Counted from the stretch's first letter, positions 11,481 through 21,337 are shown. The stretch is DNA of 64,000 nt from Melioribacter roseus P3M-2 (GCF_000279145.1 NC_018178.1:1116001-1180000), one strand, 5' to 3'. Notes: a model not told the origin generated them from the sequence alone. Numbers and translations: made by a program.

Positions 11481-13507
11481 GTATTATAAATTTTAAGCGT
11501 AACTTTTTCGTATTTAGGTACCTGGTACTTAATTACTGTTGACGGATTAAACGGATTGGGATAGTTCGGGTACAACTTGAATTCCGTAATTTTTCCCGTT
11601 GATAAATTTTCAACATCCGTTGTCTGATAAAGTTGTACGTCCATCCATTCGAGACGGTTAATCAACCATTCCTTCATGAAGTCCACTTCTTTATGATAAG
11701 TATCCCGTTCTTCGGCGCCGGGCAGACTGCGCCAGATTGAAACCCCGAGTATCGGCCATTTTTTGAAATTATGTTCCTGGGCTTCCTGAAGGTAATTTGC
11801 AACCGAATCGATAAAGGCAATTATTCGTTCCGTTTTCAAGGATTCCTGCCGGTATTCCGTCCATTTGTTTTTAAGCTGCTTTTGAATTTCTTTATCGCCG
11901 AACAGCTTATCCCAGAACTGAGGACGCGCTCCGTCCGGGATTTTTATTCTCCATTCGTCGTAGCGATCGCCGTTGTGATGAGTGGAATTACAAAGCGCCT
12001 GGTCGAAATCCCATATCGGTCCGGCGCAAATTTTTTTCCCGCGGTCTTTATAAAAATAGCTGCTGTAACTGTATGCATCGGAGTTGCCCGTAAGTTCCTG
12101 TATTATTATTTCGTCAATAAAAGAAGAGACCTCGATATATTTATCGTAACCGATGAACGGAACGTTGTAATTCGGTCCGGCCATAACGTCGCAAAATTCC
12201 TGTTCCAGATTTCTGATATACTCGAGTTGCTGCGGCATAACTTCGTCGGGTTGAGGATATTTCAAAAAACGCGGATTTCCGTCGGCTTCGGTAGAATCGA
12301 ACAGAAGGTCGTTGTGTTCTTCGTCTCCCCACCTTCTGTTTACGCACCAGATATACCCTCCCGTCAAAGCTTCGCCCGAAGTGTCTGCAGAATCCATTTT
12401 AGCAATGTCGAGGCGATTTTTATCCGGTTTTATTTTTTCTTCCAACACATAAACGCCCTGGTATTCTCCGTTTAAAACCAATTCTACATGGCGGGTTCTC
12501 GGCGCCCATTTTCCCATCGACCTGTACATATAATAAGCCAGCGCGTCCCTCATTAATGTTTTGTCGATATAGACGGCTCTCAGAACAAAATCATTTTCTT
12601 TCGGCAAACCGAGTAATTCTACATTTCTGTTCGAACCGTCCTCTTTGCGGGTTTCGATCGTATACGGTTTTTTATCCGAGATTCGGAACGATGCGTTTCC
12701 CCTGTATTCAATTCCAATCCATCCGTCGTATTCGTTAAACGGATCGGTAATGTTGTTTCTGTTGCCGGGACAGTTGTAAATGATTCCCATTTTTGCCATA
12801 ATTTTGGGTTCGTGGACAATTGTTCCGCCCTCCGTATCAATTACAATTATAGACAGATCGGAAGAACTGAATTCGAACGGCTCGTCGAACCATTCCGGCG
12901 TGGAGCGATACGAACGGCTCGAATCGCCAATTCCAAATGACAGAAAGAAATTCGAAGAAAGGTCGGTCGACGCGGCGGAAGCGTTATGCACTTGAACGGC
13001 AAGTAAATTTTCACCCGGAATCAAAATATTTTTCAGAATTTCCTTTTTAATTTCAAATTCTTCCGGAGCTCCTCCTCCATACATTTTTGCTTCGTGTTCG
13101 GAATCGGCAAATTTATTGTACTCGGGAGGATTACCCGATATTCCGGCGCGAGCCACTTCAACGCCGTTTATGTATGCAACGAACGCATCGTCATAGTCGG
13201 CATGCAACAACGCCGATTCGATTAATGAAGTATCGACTATGTTAAATTTAATCCTCAAAAACAGCGAGATTGTTTGTTCGATTATGGTATTGTCGTCGCC
13301 GTCGCCGTAACCGATTCCCCCTCTGCCTTCCATCCAGGAAGTGTCGTCGTAATACAATTGATTCCAATCGGCGTCCGGACTGGAATTGCCCGGTCGATAC
13401 TTCCATACATCCGACGAATAAACAACCGTTTCCCAGTGGTCCGCAGAATTTGAATTTGCAAATACGGAACCGAATCCCAGAGCAATTAAAATGAGTGTTA
13501 TTATCAC
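11321..13507 (-). CDS. Secreted CotH-kinase-like protein with T9SS sorting domain
   Basis: The 728-residue protein starts at GTG (13507) with a good Shine-Dalgarno (AAGGAAA) 9 bases upstream. It has a short signal peptide (about 1-17), then a lectin-like region (about 25-190) and a CotH domain (about 235-600). The CotH domain is marked by GNASFR, KNDFVLRAVYIDKTLMRD, YVLEEKIKPDKNRLDI and GPIWDFDQAL. Residues 649-728 form a T9SS tail (YPNPFNPSTV to FLLLK). CotH proteins are atypical secreted kinases (spore-coat CotH) and also occur beside cellulosomal or secreted glycosidases. The phosphorylated target here is unknown. The last 50 residues are almost identical, at DNA level too, to those of the GH16 protein next door. 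Confidence 0.8.
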   Translation of the reverse strand: MIITLILIALGFGSVFANSNSADHWETVVYSSDVWKYRPGNSSPDADWNQLYYDDTSWMEGRGGIGYGDGDDNTIIEQTISLFLRIKFNIVDTSLIESALLHADYDDAFVAYINGVEVARAGISGNPPEYNKFADSEHEAKMYGGGAPEEFEIKKEILKNILIPGENLLAVQVHNASAASTDLSSNFFLSFGIGDSSRSYRSTPEWFDEPFEFSSSDLSIIVIDTEGGTIVHEPKIMAKMGIIYNCPGNRNNITDPFNEYDGWIGIEYRGNASFRISDKKPYTIETRKEDGSNRNVELLGLPKENDFVLRAVYIDKTLMRDALAYYMYRSMGKWAPRTRHVELVLNGEYQGVYVLEEKIKPDKNRLDIAKMDSADTSGEALTGGYIWCVNRRWGDEEHNDLLFDSTEADGNPRFLKYPQPDEVMPQQLEYIRNLEQEFCDVMAGPNYNVPFIGYDKYIEVSSFIDEIIIQELTGNSDAYSYSSYFYKDRGKKICAGPIWDFDQALCNSTHHNGDRYDEWRIKIPDGARPQFWDKLFGDKEIQKQLKNKWTEYRQESLKTERIIAFIDSVANYLQEAQEHNFKKWPILGVSIWRSLPGAEERDTYHKEVDFMKEWLINRLEWMDVQLYQTTDVENLSTGKITEFKLYPNYPNPFNPSTVIKYQVPKYEKVTLKIYNTLGQEITTLVDGLKAPGIYEEKFDGNNLPSGIYFYRLQTESGYSDTRKFLLLK

Positions 13508-13556
13508 GTTCTGTTTTCCTTGCTAGTAATTTATATGATTTTTATATAGAATTTAT

Positions 13557-13716
13557 TTATTTCATAAGTAGTAATTTCCTCGTTTCGCTGTATCCGCTTT
13601 CGGTCTGAAGTCTGTAAAAGTAAATACCGCTTGGCAAATTATTCCCGTCAAACTTTTCTTCGTAGATTCCGGGAGCTTTTAAGCCGTCTACAAGAGTTGT
13701 TATTTCCTGTCCGAAA
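13557..13716 (-). repeat. Duplicated T9SS sorting-domain segment, copy 2
   Basis: This is the partner of the segment at 11321-11480. The near identity over about 140 bases begins at the codons for GQEITTLVDG and runs almost to the stop. Upstream of that point the two sorting domains diverge to ordinary family-level similarity. Confidence 0.75.
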
Positions 13717-14852
13717 ATGTCATATACCTTTAATTCAATTTTCCCATACGCAGGAGTCCGGTATTTAATGGTAGTAACGGGATTAAAAGGGTTCGGATAG
13801 TTTTGCAAAAGCGTATAATCGTCTTTCAATATTTTTTCTTCCTCTATTCCGGTCAGATTTACAAAAAGATAAAAATTCAGCGCGCTGGTATCTCCGCAAG
13901 CATTAACAAATTTAGCAACTATCGTATCGCTTTGTTGAGCAATAAAATATTGAGGATATGACGAACCCGACAAGCCTGAGCCGCTCCAGATCCATTCGCC
14001 TCCGGATGAAGGATAAGGAGCCAGCCCGATATATTCACCTTTCTTCGCATAAATTGTATCGGTTATTTGCCATGCGCCGAAGTTTACCTGCGCATTCGGC
14101 ACAACCGGAGTAGAGAAACAATCGCTTGTATCGGAGCTTTGATAAACGCGGACATAATCTATCGCATAGTAATTCGGAAAACCCGTAGTGGAATCTGCGT
14201 CGGAGCCGTCCAGTCCCGCGCTGAAAATCATATACATCGGATCTGTTGGAACTTCATCGCCATAAAAATATTTTGTAATTTTCCCGTCGACATACCATAT
14301 CAAAAATTGCGGTCCCCAATGAAGAGCGTACGTATGCCATTCGGTAAAGTCCCAGCCCTCGCTTTCTTTTAACAAATTTGTACTCCAATTGCCCCAATAG
14401 AAAGCCTGAGTCATATAACTTTTGGGTTCTCCGCGATACTCGGCGATATCGATCTCTGGAGGCCAACCCTCTTTCAACATCCACCATGCGGGCCATTGTC
14501 CTTTACCTTTCGGATATTTGGCGCGCATTTCAAAATAACCGTACTTAAACCATTTTTTGGTCCACGCCCAACCGCACGAATATTTATATTGACCGTAGTT
14601 TCCTTCTTTGATTCTCAACACAAGATTTCCGTCTTCAATGTATGTGTCTTCCGGAACAATCAAACACGGATTATTGTCTTTAGCGCCCCACGGTTTCATG
14701 CCAGAGCCCCAATCGTCGGGATTTAGATTTTCCCCGTTGAATTCGTCGCTCCATATTAGTTCGAATCCGGCAGGAGGCAATTGCTGGGATTTTAGATCCG
14801 GAGCGAATATTAAAAAACAGGCAATTAATAAGCTTATGAATTTGATTTTCAC
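13557..14852 (-). CDS. Secreted GH16 endo-glycanase with T9SS sorting domain
   Basis: The 431-residue protein has a signal peptide (about 1-22) and a GH16 jelly-roll domain (about 27-240). The motif PEIDIAEYRG gives the catalytic set Glu133-x-Asp135-x-x-Glu138, and the domain begins with the family marker WSDEFNG. A small beta-sandwich (about 250-332) may be an Ig/PKD-like linker, and residues 352-431 are the T9SS tail. GH16 enzymes are retaining endo-beta-1,3(4)-glucanases, agarases, carrageenases or endo-beta-1,3-galactanases. The neighbouring GH30, GH51 and GH2 genes favour a galactan substrate, but this is inference. It should act outside the cell on the intact polymer. Confidence 0.87.
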   Translation of the reverse strand: MKIKFISLLIACFLIFAPDLKSQQLPPAGFELIWSDEFNGENLNPDDWGSGMKPWGAKDNNPCLIVPEDTYIEDGNLVLRIKEGNYGQYKYSCGWAWTKKWFKYGYFEMRAKYPKGKGQWPAWWMLKEGWPPEIDIAEYRGEPKSYMTQAFYWGNWSTNLLKESEGWDFTEWHTYALHWGPQFLIWYVDGKITKYFYGDEVPTDPMYMIFSAGLDGSDADSTTGFPNYYAIDYVRVYQSSDTSDCFSTPVVPNAQVNFGAWQITDTIYAKKGEYIGLAPYPSSGGEWIWSGSGLSGSSYPQYFIAQQSDTIVAKFVNACGDTSALNFYLFVNLTGIEEEKILKDDYTLLQNYPNPFNPVTTIKYRTPAYGKIELKVYDIFGQEITTLVDGLKAPGIYEEKFDGNNLPSGIYFYRLQTESGYSETRKLLLMK

Positions 14853-14927
14853 TTTATGTTTCTCCGCATCATTGTTTGTTAAATTTTACCGGGGTTATTC
14901 TTGAATTAAAAACAGCCCTTTAATTTT

Positions 14928-17327
14928 TTATTCGTTATCCACTAAAGTTATAATTTCCTTACCGCAAAGGAGAAAAGCTCCGGTTGCATAAACCTGCCAT
15001 TGATTCTCGTAGAACGGATAAGGGTCGCCTGCAACTTGTTGAACATAGCCCAGTCGTCCCCATTCATTAACGTTTGCACAGAGCGCTTTCCATGCTTTTT
15101 TAACGGCGGGTTCGAAAACAGCTTTATCAAGCAGTCCGTTATTAATTCCCCATGCAAGCGCATACGTATAAAAAGCGCTGCCGCTCGATTCTCCCATCGG
15201 AAGCTGTTCCGGATCGTACAAACTTGCCGTCCACAAACCGTGTTCCCGTTGTAACGAAAGTAATTTATGAGCCATTTCCTTAAATTGATTTTCAAATTCC
15301 GGTCGCGACGGATCGTCTTTCGGAATTATATTCAACATTCTTGCGAGACCGGCAATCACCCATCCGTTTCCGCGGCACCAGAAAATCTTTTTTCCGTTTT
15401 CCGATTTTTTATCGAAGAACCTGTCGTCGCGATAAAAGAGACTGTCTTCTTTCGAGTAAAGATAATCCGACGTAATCCACCAGTGATCAATTGCATATTT
15501 GAGATAGCTGGTATCTCCCGTTGCACGATACATTCTCGCAAAAGAAGGCGGAGCCATGAAAAGAGCGTCGCACCACGTCCACCATTCAAAACGATACTCG
15601 TTTTTGTCATATCTCGGATCGGCTTTTACGGTTCGGACTTTGTGAATATCCATAACCCACTTTGCAATATCGATCATCTCCGGATTTTTTTTCCTTTCGT
15701 AAAGCCACGCATAAACATCGGCAATCGTTAGTCTGTCCGCATTAAAAATATGATTCAGTAATCGCCATTTGTTTTTTTGACCGACGTTAATCATTTCGTT
15801 CAAATATCTGTCTTCTTTGACCGTTTCGTACAAAGCTTCGAGCCCGATATAAAAAGCGCCGTAATGCCAGTCGAGCTTCGACTCTTTAATCGGATTTGCC
15901 AGCTGCCAATCCGCCGCCTGACGCATCAAATTTTTTATTTCGTCTACATTAAACGGATTTGTAATCTTTGGAGAAGGAAGGTTCATTTTTATTGACGAGA
16001 AAAAGTCCGTATAGTGAACGTAACGCGTATTCTGCATCCACAAAACCTGCAAGGGATTATCTTCGTAGGCATTTAAAACCGTAACGGGTCGCACGTTATT
16101 TTTGCTCGAGCCTTTCGTAATATTTTCCGCAATCCATTTTTTGTTTTTTTCGAGCGTCCATTTTTCTATTTCAAAAACGGAATCTCTTATTACGGACAAA
16201 TAAACTACGTTCGGATTTTCATGATCGATACTTATCCCGCCGGAGTAATTCGGTTCTCGTTCGATAGCGCCTTCGGGAGTTTCGGGAAACCATTTGCCTG
16301 AATTAACCAGGTCGTAGTTGTTCCAACTCTTTTTGTTCCACCGAGCATAACAATAAATGTGATTGGTGTCGTCGGGAAATTTCGAATAAACGATTACGGG
16401 ATTTTCTTCCCTGTCGAGGGCTACATCCCATACCCAGGCTTTTTGTTTTGTAAGTTTTGCGTCATAAACCACCGAGGCATTTTGCGGTTTAACGGGCTCG
16501 CCGTCGAGTTTTCCAATTTCATTGTTCTCTGCGTCGTAGAAAGCGCCGTTTTTATAATACATATAGTAGACGCTGTTTTCGCTCTCGTTGCGCGGATGCC
16601 CGTCGGTAAAAGCAAAGGCAATTTTATCTTTGCCGTTGGACGCAACTTTCAAATAGGGTCTTCGGAGGTTGTAGATTCTTTCGGGTAAAATTAAAATTCT
16701 GCTTTTCCTCCAGGTTTTTCCCATGTCGTCGGAATAGGAATAATTCGGTTTATAATCGATTCCTCTCCAGAATAAATAGATTCTGTCATTTTCCGCTGAA
16801 AGCATAACGGGATTAGCATACGTATAACTGCTGTGAAATCCTTTGTAAGTTTCTTCGTCGTTCAGATTTAATTCCTTCTTTTCCCAGGCGGAAATATCCT
16901 CGGGATTTTTCATTGTAAAAAGAAGAATCGGATATTTACTGCTGTGTTTCGTAAAAAAGACCATTAATCTGCCGTCCGGCATAAAGAGAAGAGAAGGATT
17001 ATCGTGATCGTCGATTTCGAAATTGTCTTCCAGAACTTTAGAGGCAATCTTCTTCGCGTCATGATCGTAATAGCCGACGATAACATCGCCGTAGCTGTCG
17101 ACCCATGCCGCATAAGTGCGTCGATGCTTGCCTTCGTAGTAAACCGCGCGCGGGTCGGAAAACCAACACCAGGCTCCGTCGAATGTTAACGATTGGTAAC
17201 TTTCGGAATGATTTCCCGTTTTATCAATATGCTTTACGCCGGCAAAATTTTGTCCCGTTACGACAACGCTAATAAAGTAGAAAACCGCCGGAAGCATTTT
17301 TCTTATCATATTAAACCTCTTTATCAA
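14928..17327 (-). CDS. Two-domain protein: BNR_4 beta-propeller (lyase/rhamnosidase-like) fused to GH105 unsaturated uronyl hydrolase
   Basis: The 799-residue protein has a signal peptide (about 1-26). Residues about 45-445 form a BNR_4 propeller that opens with DGAWCWFSDPRAVYYEG and contains TDGHPRN; this fold is shared by PL24, PL25 and related lyases and by GH145. Residues about 455-795 are an (alpha/alpha)6 GH88/GH105 domain with the probable catalytic Asp587 in WTWCDALFMAPP and the motif FWCRGNGW (649-656). GH105 enzymes remove the 4,5-unsaturated uronic acid left by a lyase, so the fusion could make and then remove that residue. Its ATG overlaps the TGA of the GH2 gene upstream by 4 bases, which indicates translational coupling. 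It has no T9SS tail and is probably periplasmic. Confidence 0.82.
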   Translation of the reverse strand: MIKRFNMIRKMLPAVFYFISVVVTGQNFAGVKHIDKTGNHSESYQSLTFDGAWCWFSDPRAVYYEGKHRRTYAAWVDSYGDVIVGYYDHDAKKIASKVLEDNFEIDDHDNPSLLFMPDGRLMVFFTKHSSKYPILLFTMKNPEDISAWEKKELNLNDEETYKGFHSSYTYANPVMLSAENDRIYLFWRGIDYKPNYSYSDDMGKTWRKSRILILPERIYNLRRPYLKVASNGKDKIAFAFTDGHPRNESENSVYYMYYKNGAFYDAENNEIGKLDGEPVKPQNASVVYDAKLTKQKAWVWDVALDREENPVIVYSKFPDDTNHIYCYARWNKKSWNNYDLVNSGKWFPETPEGAIEREPNYSGGISIDHENPNVVYLSVIRDSVFEIEKWTLEKNKKWIAENITKGSSKNNVRPVTVLNAYEDNPLQVLWMQNTRYVHYTDFFSSIKMNLPSPKITNPFNVDEIKNLMRQAADWQLANPIKESKLDWHYGAFYIGLEALYETVKEDRYLNEMINVGQKNKWRLLNHIFNADRLTIADVYAWLYERKKNPEMIDIAKWVMDIHKVRTVKADPRYDKNEYRFEWWTWCDALFMAPPSFARMYRATGDTSYLKYAIDHWWITSDYLYSKEDSLFYRDDRFFDKKSENGKKIFWCRGNGWVIAGLARMLNIIPKDDPSRPEFENQFKEMAHKLLSLQREHGLWTASLYDPEQLPMGESSGSAFYTYALAWGINNGLLDKAVFEPAVKKAWKALCANVNEWGRLGYVQQVAGDPYPFYENQWQVYATGAFLLCGKEIITLVDNE

Positions 17328-19759
17328 TTTGCGTTAATTATAATTTCGCCGGGCTTCAAATTTTTTGATTTTGCCCTCACGATTATTTTACCTTTATTGC
17401 CGTTCGATTGAACAAACAGCCGGGCTCTTCCCCGATAGACCGAGTGCGCATTTGATTTGAATGATTCGAGATTCTTGCTATCGCCGTTTCCGAAGCCGAT
17501 ATTAATGCCTTCGCCCACGACTTCGGTTTCAACTATATTATCGGCGTAGGGAACCCTGTTTCCGTTTTTATCGACAACGATTATTTCAATTCTCGCAATG
17601 TCCTTGCCGTCGGCTTCAATTGAAGATCGGTCGGACTTCAGAATGATCGATTCCGGTTCCGATGCGGTCTTAATAATATGTTTGGCAACTACTTTGCCGT
17701 TTCGATAAGCCAGCGCGGTTAATTCGCCGGATTCATATTTCACTTTCCAAAAGATCATAGCGTCTTCGGCGTCGGATAATTTTTTTGTAGAGATCATACG
17801 GTTATTCAGCAGGAGCCGTACGCTGTCGCAGTTTGTAAAAGCAACTACCTGTAATTCTTTTTCTTTATAATTATCCCAGTTCCAGCTTTCCACGGTATTA
17901 AACCGGAAGCGATTCAAAGTATCGTAAGGAGGCGTCACCGAGACGAAGACCATCGGTTCGTCCGTCCACAAACTTTTTCTGTAATAAAATCCCGGTTTTT
18001 TGAAGTCGCACAAATCTATCAAGCCCGAAGTATTGCTGCGCGAGGGGAACTTGCCGGCTTCTCCCAAATAATCGATTCCCGTCCATAAAAACTGACCGGA
18101 GACAAAAGGATTATTTTTAACTGCAAGCCACGCGCTGTATGAATCGCCGTTTTCGCTGCCGATAATTTTTCTTTCGGGGAATCTTGCGTGATCGCGTTGA
18201 TAATATTGCTCCTGATAATTGTAACCCACAACATCCAGAATCTGGGCGTATCCGATTTCATTTGAAAGCGGAATATTGGCAAGAGCAGCAGTTACCGGAC
18301 GGGTTGTATCGATTTCTTTTATATAATCATAAAGTCGTTTTGCAATTTCGGTTAATTCAAATGCGGGCGGACGCCACGGTTCGTAATTGTCCCGTGTTGG
18401 GTCGGTATAAGGATCGTTGGGATAATCGATTTCATTGCCGATGCTCCAGAGTATAACGGACGGATGATTTCTGTCTCTTCTTACCATATCCTGAAGATCC
18501 CTTTTTGCCCATTCTTCGAAATAATCTCCGTAGCCGTTCTGAGAATAATACTTATTCAGACCCGAGGCGCCTGCTTCCTGACCTACATTCCAACCTTTAA
18601 TCCATTTTTTCTTTCCGATTTTCCATTCATCAAACGCTTCGTCCATAACCAGGAAACCCATACGGTCACATAAGTCCAGCAATTCCGGCGGCGGAGGATT
18701 GTGACTCGTTCTTATTGCATTGGCTCCCATTTCTTTCATAAGTTCCAATCTACTTTCCCATTCCCGCACAGGCACAGCCGAGCCGAGCGGGCCTGCATCG
18801 TTGTGCAAACACACTCCTTTTATCGTAACCGGTTTATCGTTTAAGAAGAATCCTTCGTTAGCGTCGAATCGTATCGTCCTGACGCCAAAATTAACCGTAT
18901 CGTTATCCGCAAGCAGTTTACCGTCGTAAACTTTATTGACCAACCGATAAAGGTAAGGCTCTTCAATCGACCAGAGACGCGGGTTTTTGATGTTAATGGA
19001 AGCGTCGTATTCGTGCTTAGCCCCAGCAGGAATAATTATTTCGGATTCTGTTTGCCCTACAACATTCCCTTCGGAATCGATAATTATGCTCTGAAGTTTC
19101 ACCAATTTGTCGTCGTTTGTATTGTTCTCGACTTCCGTTACCGCTCTTACATTCGCCCGCTTTTTATTTACAAAATGCGAGGTAACAAAAGCGCCCCAGT
19201 TAGCAACATGAATTCTGTTTTTCTTATAAAGCCAGACGTGCCGGAAAATTCCGCTGCCGGTATACCATCTGGAATCGGCGACATCCGAATTGTCCACGCG
19301 CACGGCAATTACATTTTTTTTGTCCCCGAAGTTGAGATACGGCGTGAGATCGTAATAAAAACTGATGAAGCCGTAAGGACGGCGCCCCAGGAATCGACCG
19401 TTTAACCAAACTTCGCTTCTCTCATAAACTCCGTCGAACTGCAGATAGTAATTATAATTTTTGTCGTCTGGGGACAGTCTAAATTCTTTTCTGTACCAGC
19501 CGATACCGCCCGGTAAATATCCCGTTGCGCTTGCATACGTCGAATCGAAACTCCCTTCAATACTATAGTCGTGCGGTAAATTCAAAACTCTCCAATTAGA
19601 ATCGTCAAAAGCGGGATTCTCCGCTCCTTTAATATCACCGAGGTGAAAACGCCAATTTTTGTCGAACGCATTGCATCTTTCTAATTTCTCAAAGTTCTGC
19701 GGATAACTTTGACTTATCAGAAAAAACATTGCCGCTAAAAATATCATCCTTTTTTTCAT
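17324..19759 (-). CDS. GH2 beta-galactosidase/beta-glucuronidase-type enzyme with C-terminal Ig-like domains
   Basis: The 811-residue protein has a signal peptide (about 1-21), sugar-binding domain (about 30-185), Ig-like domain (about 188-295) and TIM barrel (about 297-600). HPSVILWSIGNEIDYP carries the acid/base Glu443 and KIIGSENGDS the nucleophile Glu536. A DUF4982-like segment and an invasin/Big-type domain (about 700-811) follow, an architecture common in Bacteroidota GH2 enzymes. It is the first gene of a coupled pair with the BNR_4-GH105 protein. It may remove galactose or glucuronic acid from side chains, but substrate cannot be read from sequence alone. A 230-bp gap separates it from the BNR_4 lipoprotein gene upstream; I saw no clear promoter or terminator there. 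Confidence 0.88.
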   Translation of the reverse strand: MKKRMIFLAAMFFLISQSYPQNFEKLERCNAFDKNWRFHLGDIKGAENPAFDDSNWRVLNLPHDYSIEGSFDSTYASATGYLPGGIGWYRKEFRLSPDDKNYNYYLQFDGVYERSEVWLNGRFLGRRPYGFISFYYDLTPYLNFGDKKNVIAVRVDNSDVADSRWYTGSGIFRHVWLYKKNRIHVANWGAFVTSHFVNKKRANVRAVTEVENNTNDDKLVKLQSIIIDSEGNVVGQTESEIIIPAGAKHEYDASINIKNPRLWSIEEPYLYRLVNKVYDGKLLADNDTVNFGVRTIRFDANEGFFLNDKPVTIKGVCLHNDAGPLGSAVPVREWESRLELMKEMGANAIRTSHNPPPPELLDLCDRMGFLVMDEAFDEWKIGKKKWIKGWNVGQEAGASGLNKYYSQNGYGDYFEEWAKRDLQDMVRRDRNHPSVILWSIGNEIDYPNDPYTDPTRDNYEPWRPPAFELTEIAKRLYDYIKEIDTTRPVTAALANIPLSNEIGYAQILDVVGYNYQEQYYQRDHARFPERKIIGSENGDSYSAWLAVKNNPFVSGQFLWTGIDYLGEAGKFPSRSNTSGLIDLCDFKKPGFYYRKSLWTDEPMVFVSVTPPYDTLNRFRFNTVESWNWDNYKEKELQVVAFTNCDSVRLLLNNRMISTKKLSDAEDAMIFWKVKYESGELTALAYRNGKVVAKHIIKTASEPESIILKSDRSSIEADGKDIARIEIIVVDKNGNRVPYADNIVETEVVGEGINIGFGNGDSKNLESFKSNAHSVYRGRARLFVQSNGNKGKIIVRAKSKNLKPGEIIINAN

Positions 19760-19989
19760 TTCCGTATCCCGGTAATTTGTTTTCGCTCTAGTTTTAATTA
19801 TTAATCCGACGACCTGTAAGGATAGCTGGCAAATGGAAATTATCGAGAGACTGATATTTAAAGCTCCGCCACCTCACTCCCAGTAAGCATAATTAAAAGG
19901 AAAGTATTATCATCTATCATCTTCGGTTAATAAAAAACTCAAAGCAATCAAGCCGCCATATTTTCGGGCGCTGTTAAGTATCCATCAAA

Positions 19990-21324
19990 TCACTCGGTTA
20001 AATTCACTTCCAGAACCGAAACTGTTTGAGGCGGAATTTTTTCAATTGTTTCGGCGTCGCCCTGACCCACTTTTTGCACAAAGAGATTCAGTATGCCGGA
20101 GTTTCGCCACAGTTCGGTATCGTATGTCGGTTCCCACATTCCGACGCTGAAATTAGTAATGTCGCGCGGTTTCCATATACTGCGTTCGCCGTCTTTGCAG
20201 ACGAAAAGCGTAATTCTGTTTCCCGTTTCGGAACCCCTGTAAATCAGGTATAATGAATTGTTCTTGTCGCATAATATTAAAGGTCTTGAAATCGGGATTC
20301 TTTTTGTTCCGGCGCCGCTCAGTCTAAACGGCGTTTTTAATTGGGATATTTGTTTTATCTGCCAGCCGTTTCCGTCGTTATAAACGAGATGATACTGAGG
20401 GACATTACTTCCTTCGGGCGTCCAGTAATTAACGATATACGGCCGGCCTTCTTTATCAATGCACATCGAAGTTTGATTAATCAGTTCGCTGCGTTGTGGT
20501 ATTGTTGCCGCATATTCCGCCGATTTCAGCGTTATAGGCAGGAGATATTTTTCGCCGTTCGATTTTTCCCATGTGCGTCCGCCGTCTTTTGATCTGGCAT
20601 AACAGATATCATGATTTGTCGCTACATCAGGAGTCTCTCTCCATACCCACGAAAGATGGATTACGTCGTTGTCGTCAATATCAAGCTGCCAGTAAGCGTT
20701 TCGTTTGCCTTCGCCGTCTATTAAATTATCGTGCAACATAACCCAGTTTTTTTCTAAAGCGTTGTAATAATTAATTACAAGATTGCCGTTGCCCGATTCG
20801 CCGTCCCGATAAACAAAAATCAAATCCCCGTTCCGAAGTTTATAAAATTGAGGATACGAAACGCTGTTTTCGTGTTTACCCGTCATGCGATTTACTTCAA
20901 CTAATTCCAGGCTCTCCGGTTCTTTGCTTACGCAGTAATGAAGATCGGAATTGTGCTCGTTCCAGACCATATGCAAAAATCCCTCTCCGTCAATCATAAT
21001 GCTGATACTGTTGTGCGCGTCAAGCACGTTTCCTTTGAACCGCGTTTTTCTTATTTCCCAATCAGTTGAACCGAGCGACCTTCTGGCAAGTATAACATAA
21101 CCGGCTGTATCATAAAACGCTGCGTACTGATTTTTGTCCGAACTAACAACGGAATTACGTCTGAAGATTACCGTGTTGATCGAGTTTGCAGACCATCCTT
21201 CGGCAATGTCGGTCGTATTTGTTTTTAATCCGGATGAACAAGCCGCCAGCAACACCCCCGGGAGGATTAAGTTAACCGCTCTTTTTTTGAAGATATTAAA
21301 TATATTTCTTTTTATTTCCATCAT
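19990..21324 (-). CDS. BNR_4 beta-propeller lipoprotein, candidate polysaccharide lyase (PL24/PL25-like)
   Basis: The 444-residue protein has an N-terminal export signal ending at a lipobox (LLAACS, Cys29). The rest is a BNR_4 seven-bladed propeller with LDAHNSISIMIDGEG, HMVWNEHN, HLSWVWRETPD and CYARSKDGG. His104 and His124 resemble the paired histidines of PL24/PL25 ulvan-lyase-type enzymes. GH145 and other propeller enzymes acting on rhamnose-glucuronate links share the fold, so the reaction could be lyase or hydrolase. It is 14 bp downstream of the GH51 gene, so probably in one transcript with it. Surface or periplasmic lipid anchoring is expected. Confidence 0.72.
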   Translation of the reverse strand: MMEIKRNIFNIFKKRAVNLILPGVLLAACSSGLKTNTTDIAEGWSANSINTVIFRRNSVVSSDKNQYAAFYDTAGYVILARRSLGSTDWEIRKTRFKGNVLDAHNSISIMIDGEGFLHMVWNEHNSDLHYCVSKEPESLELVEVNRMTGKHENSVSYPQFYKLRNGDLIFVYRDGESGNGNLVINYYNALEKNWVMLHDNLIDGEGKRNAYWQLDIDDNDVIHLSWVWRETPDVATNHDICYARSKDGGRTWEKSNGEKYLLPITLKSAEYAATIPQRSELINQTSMCIDKEGRPYIVNYWTPEGSNVPQYHLVYNDGNGWQIKQISQLKTPFRLSGAGTKRIPISRPLILCDKNNSLYLIYRGSETGNRITLFVCKDGERSIWKPRDITNFSVGMWEPTYDTELWRNSGILNLFVQKVGQGDAETIEKIPPQTVSVLEVNLTE

Positions 21325-21337
21325 TTAAAAAACTCGT

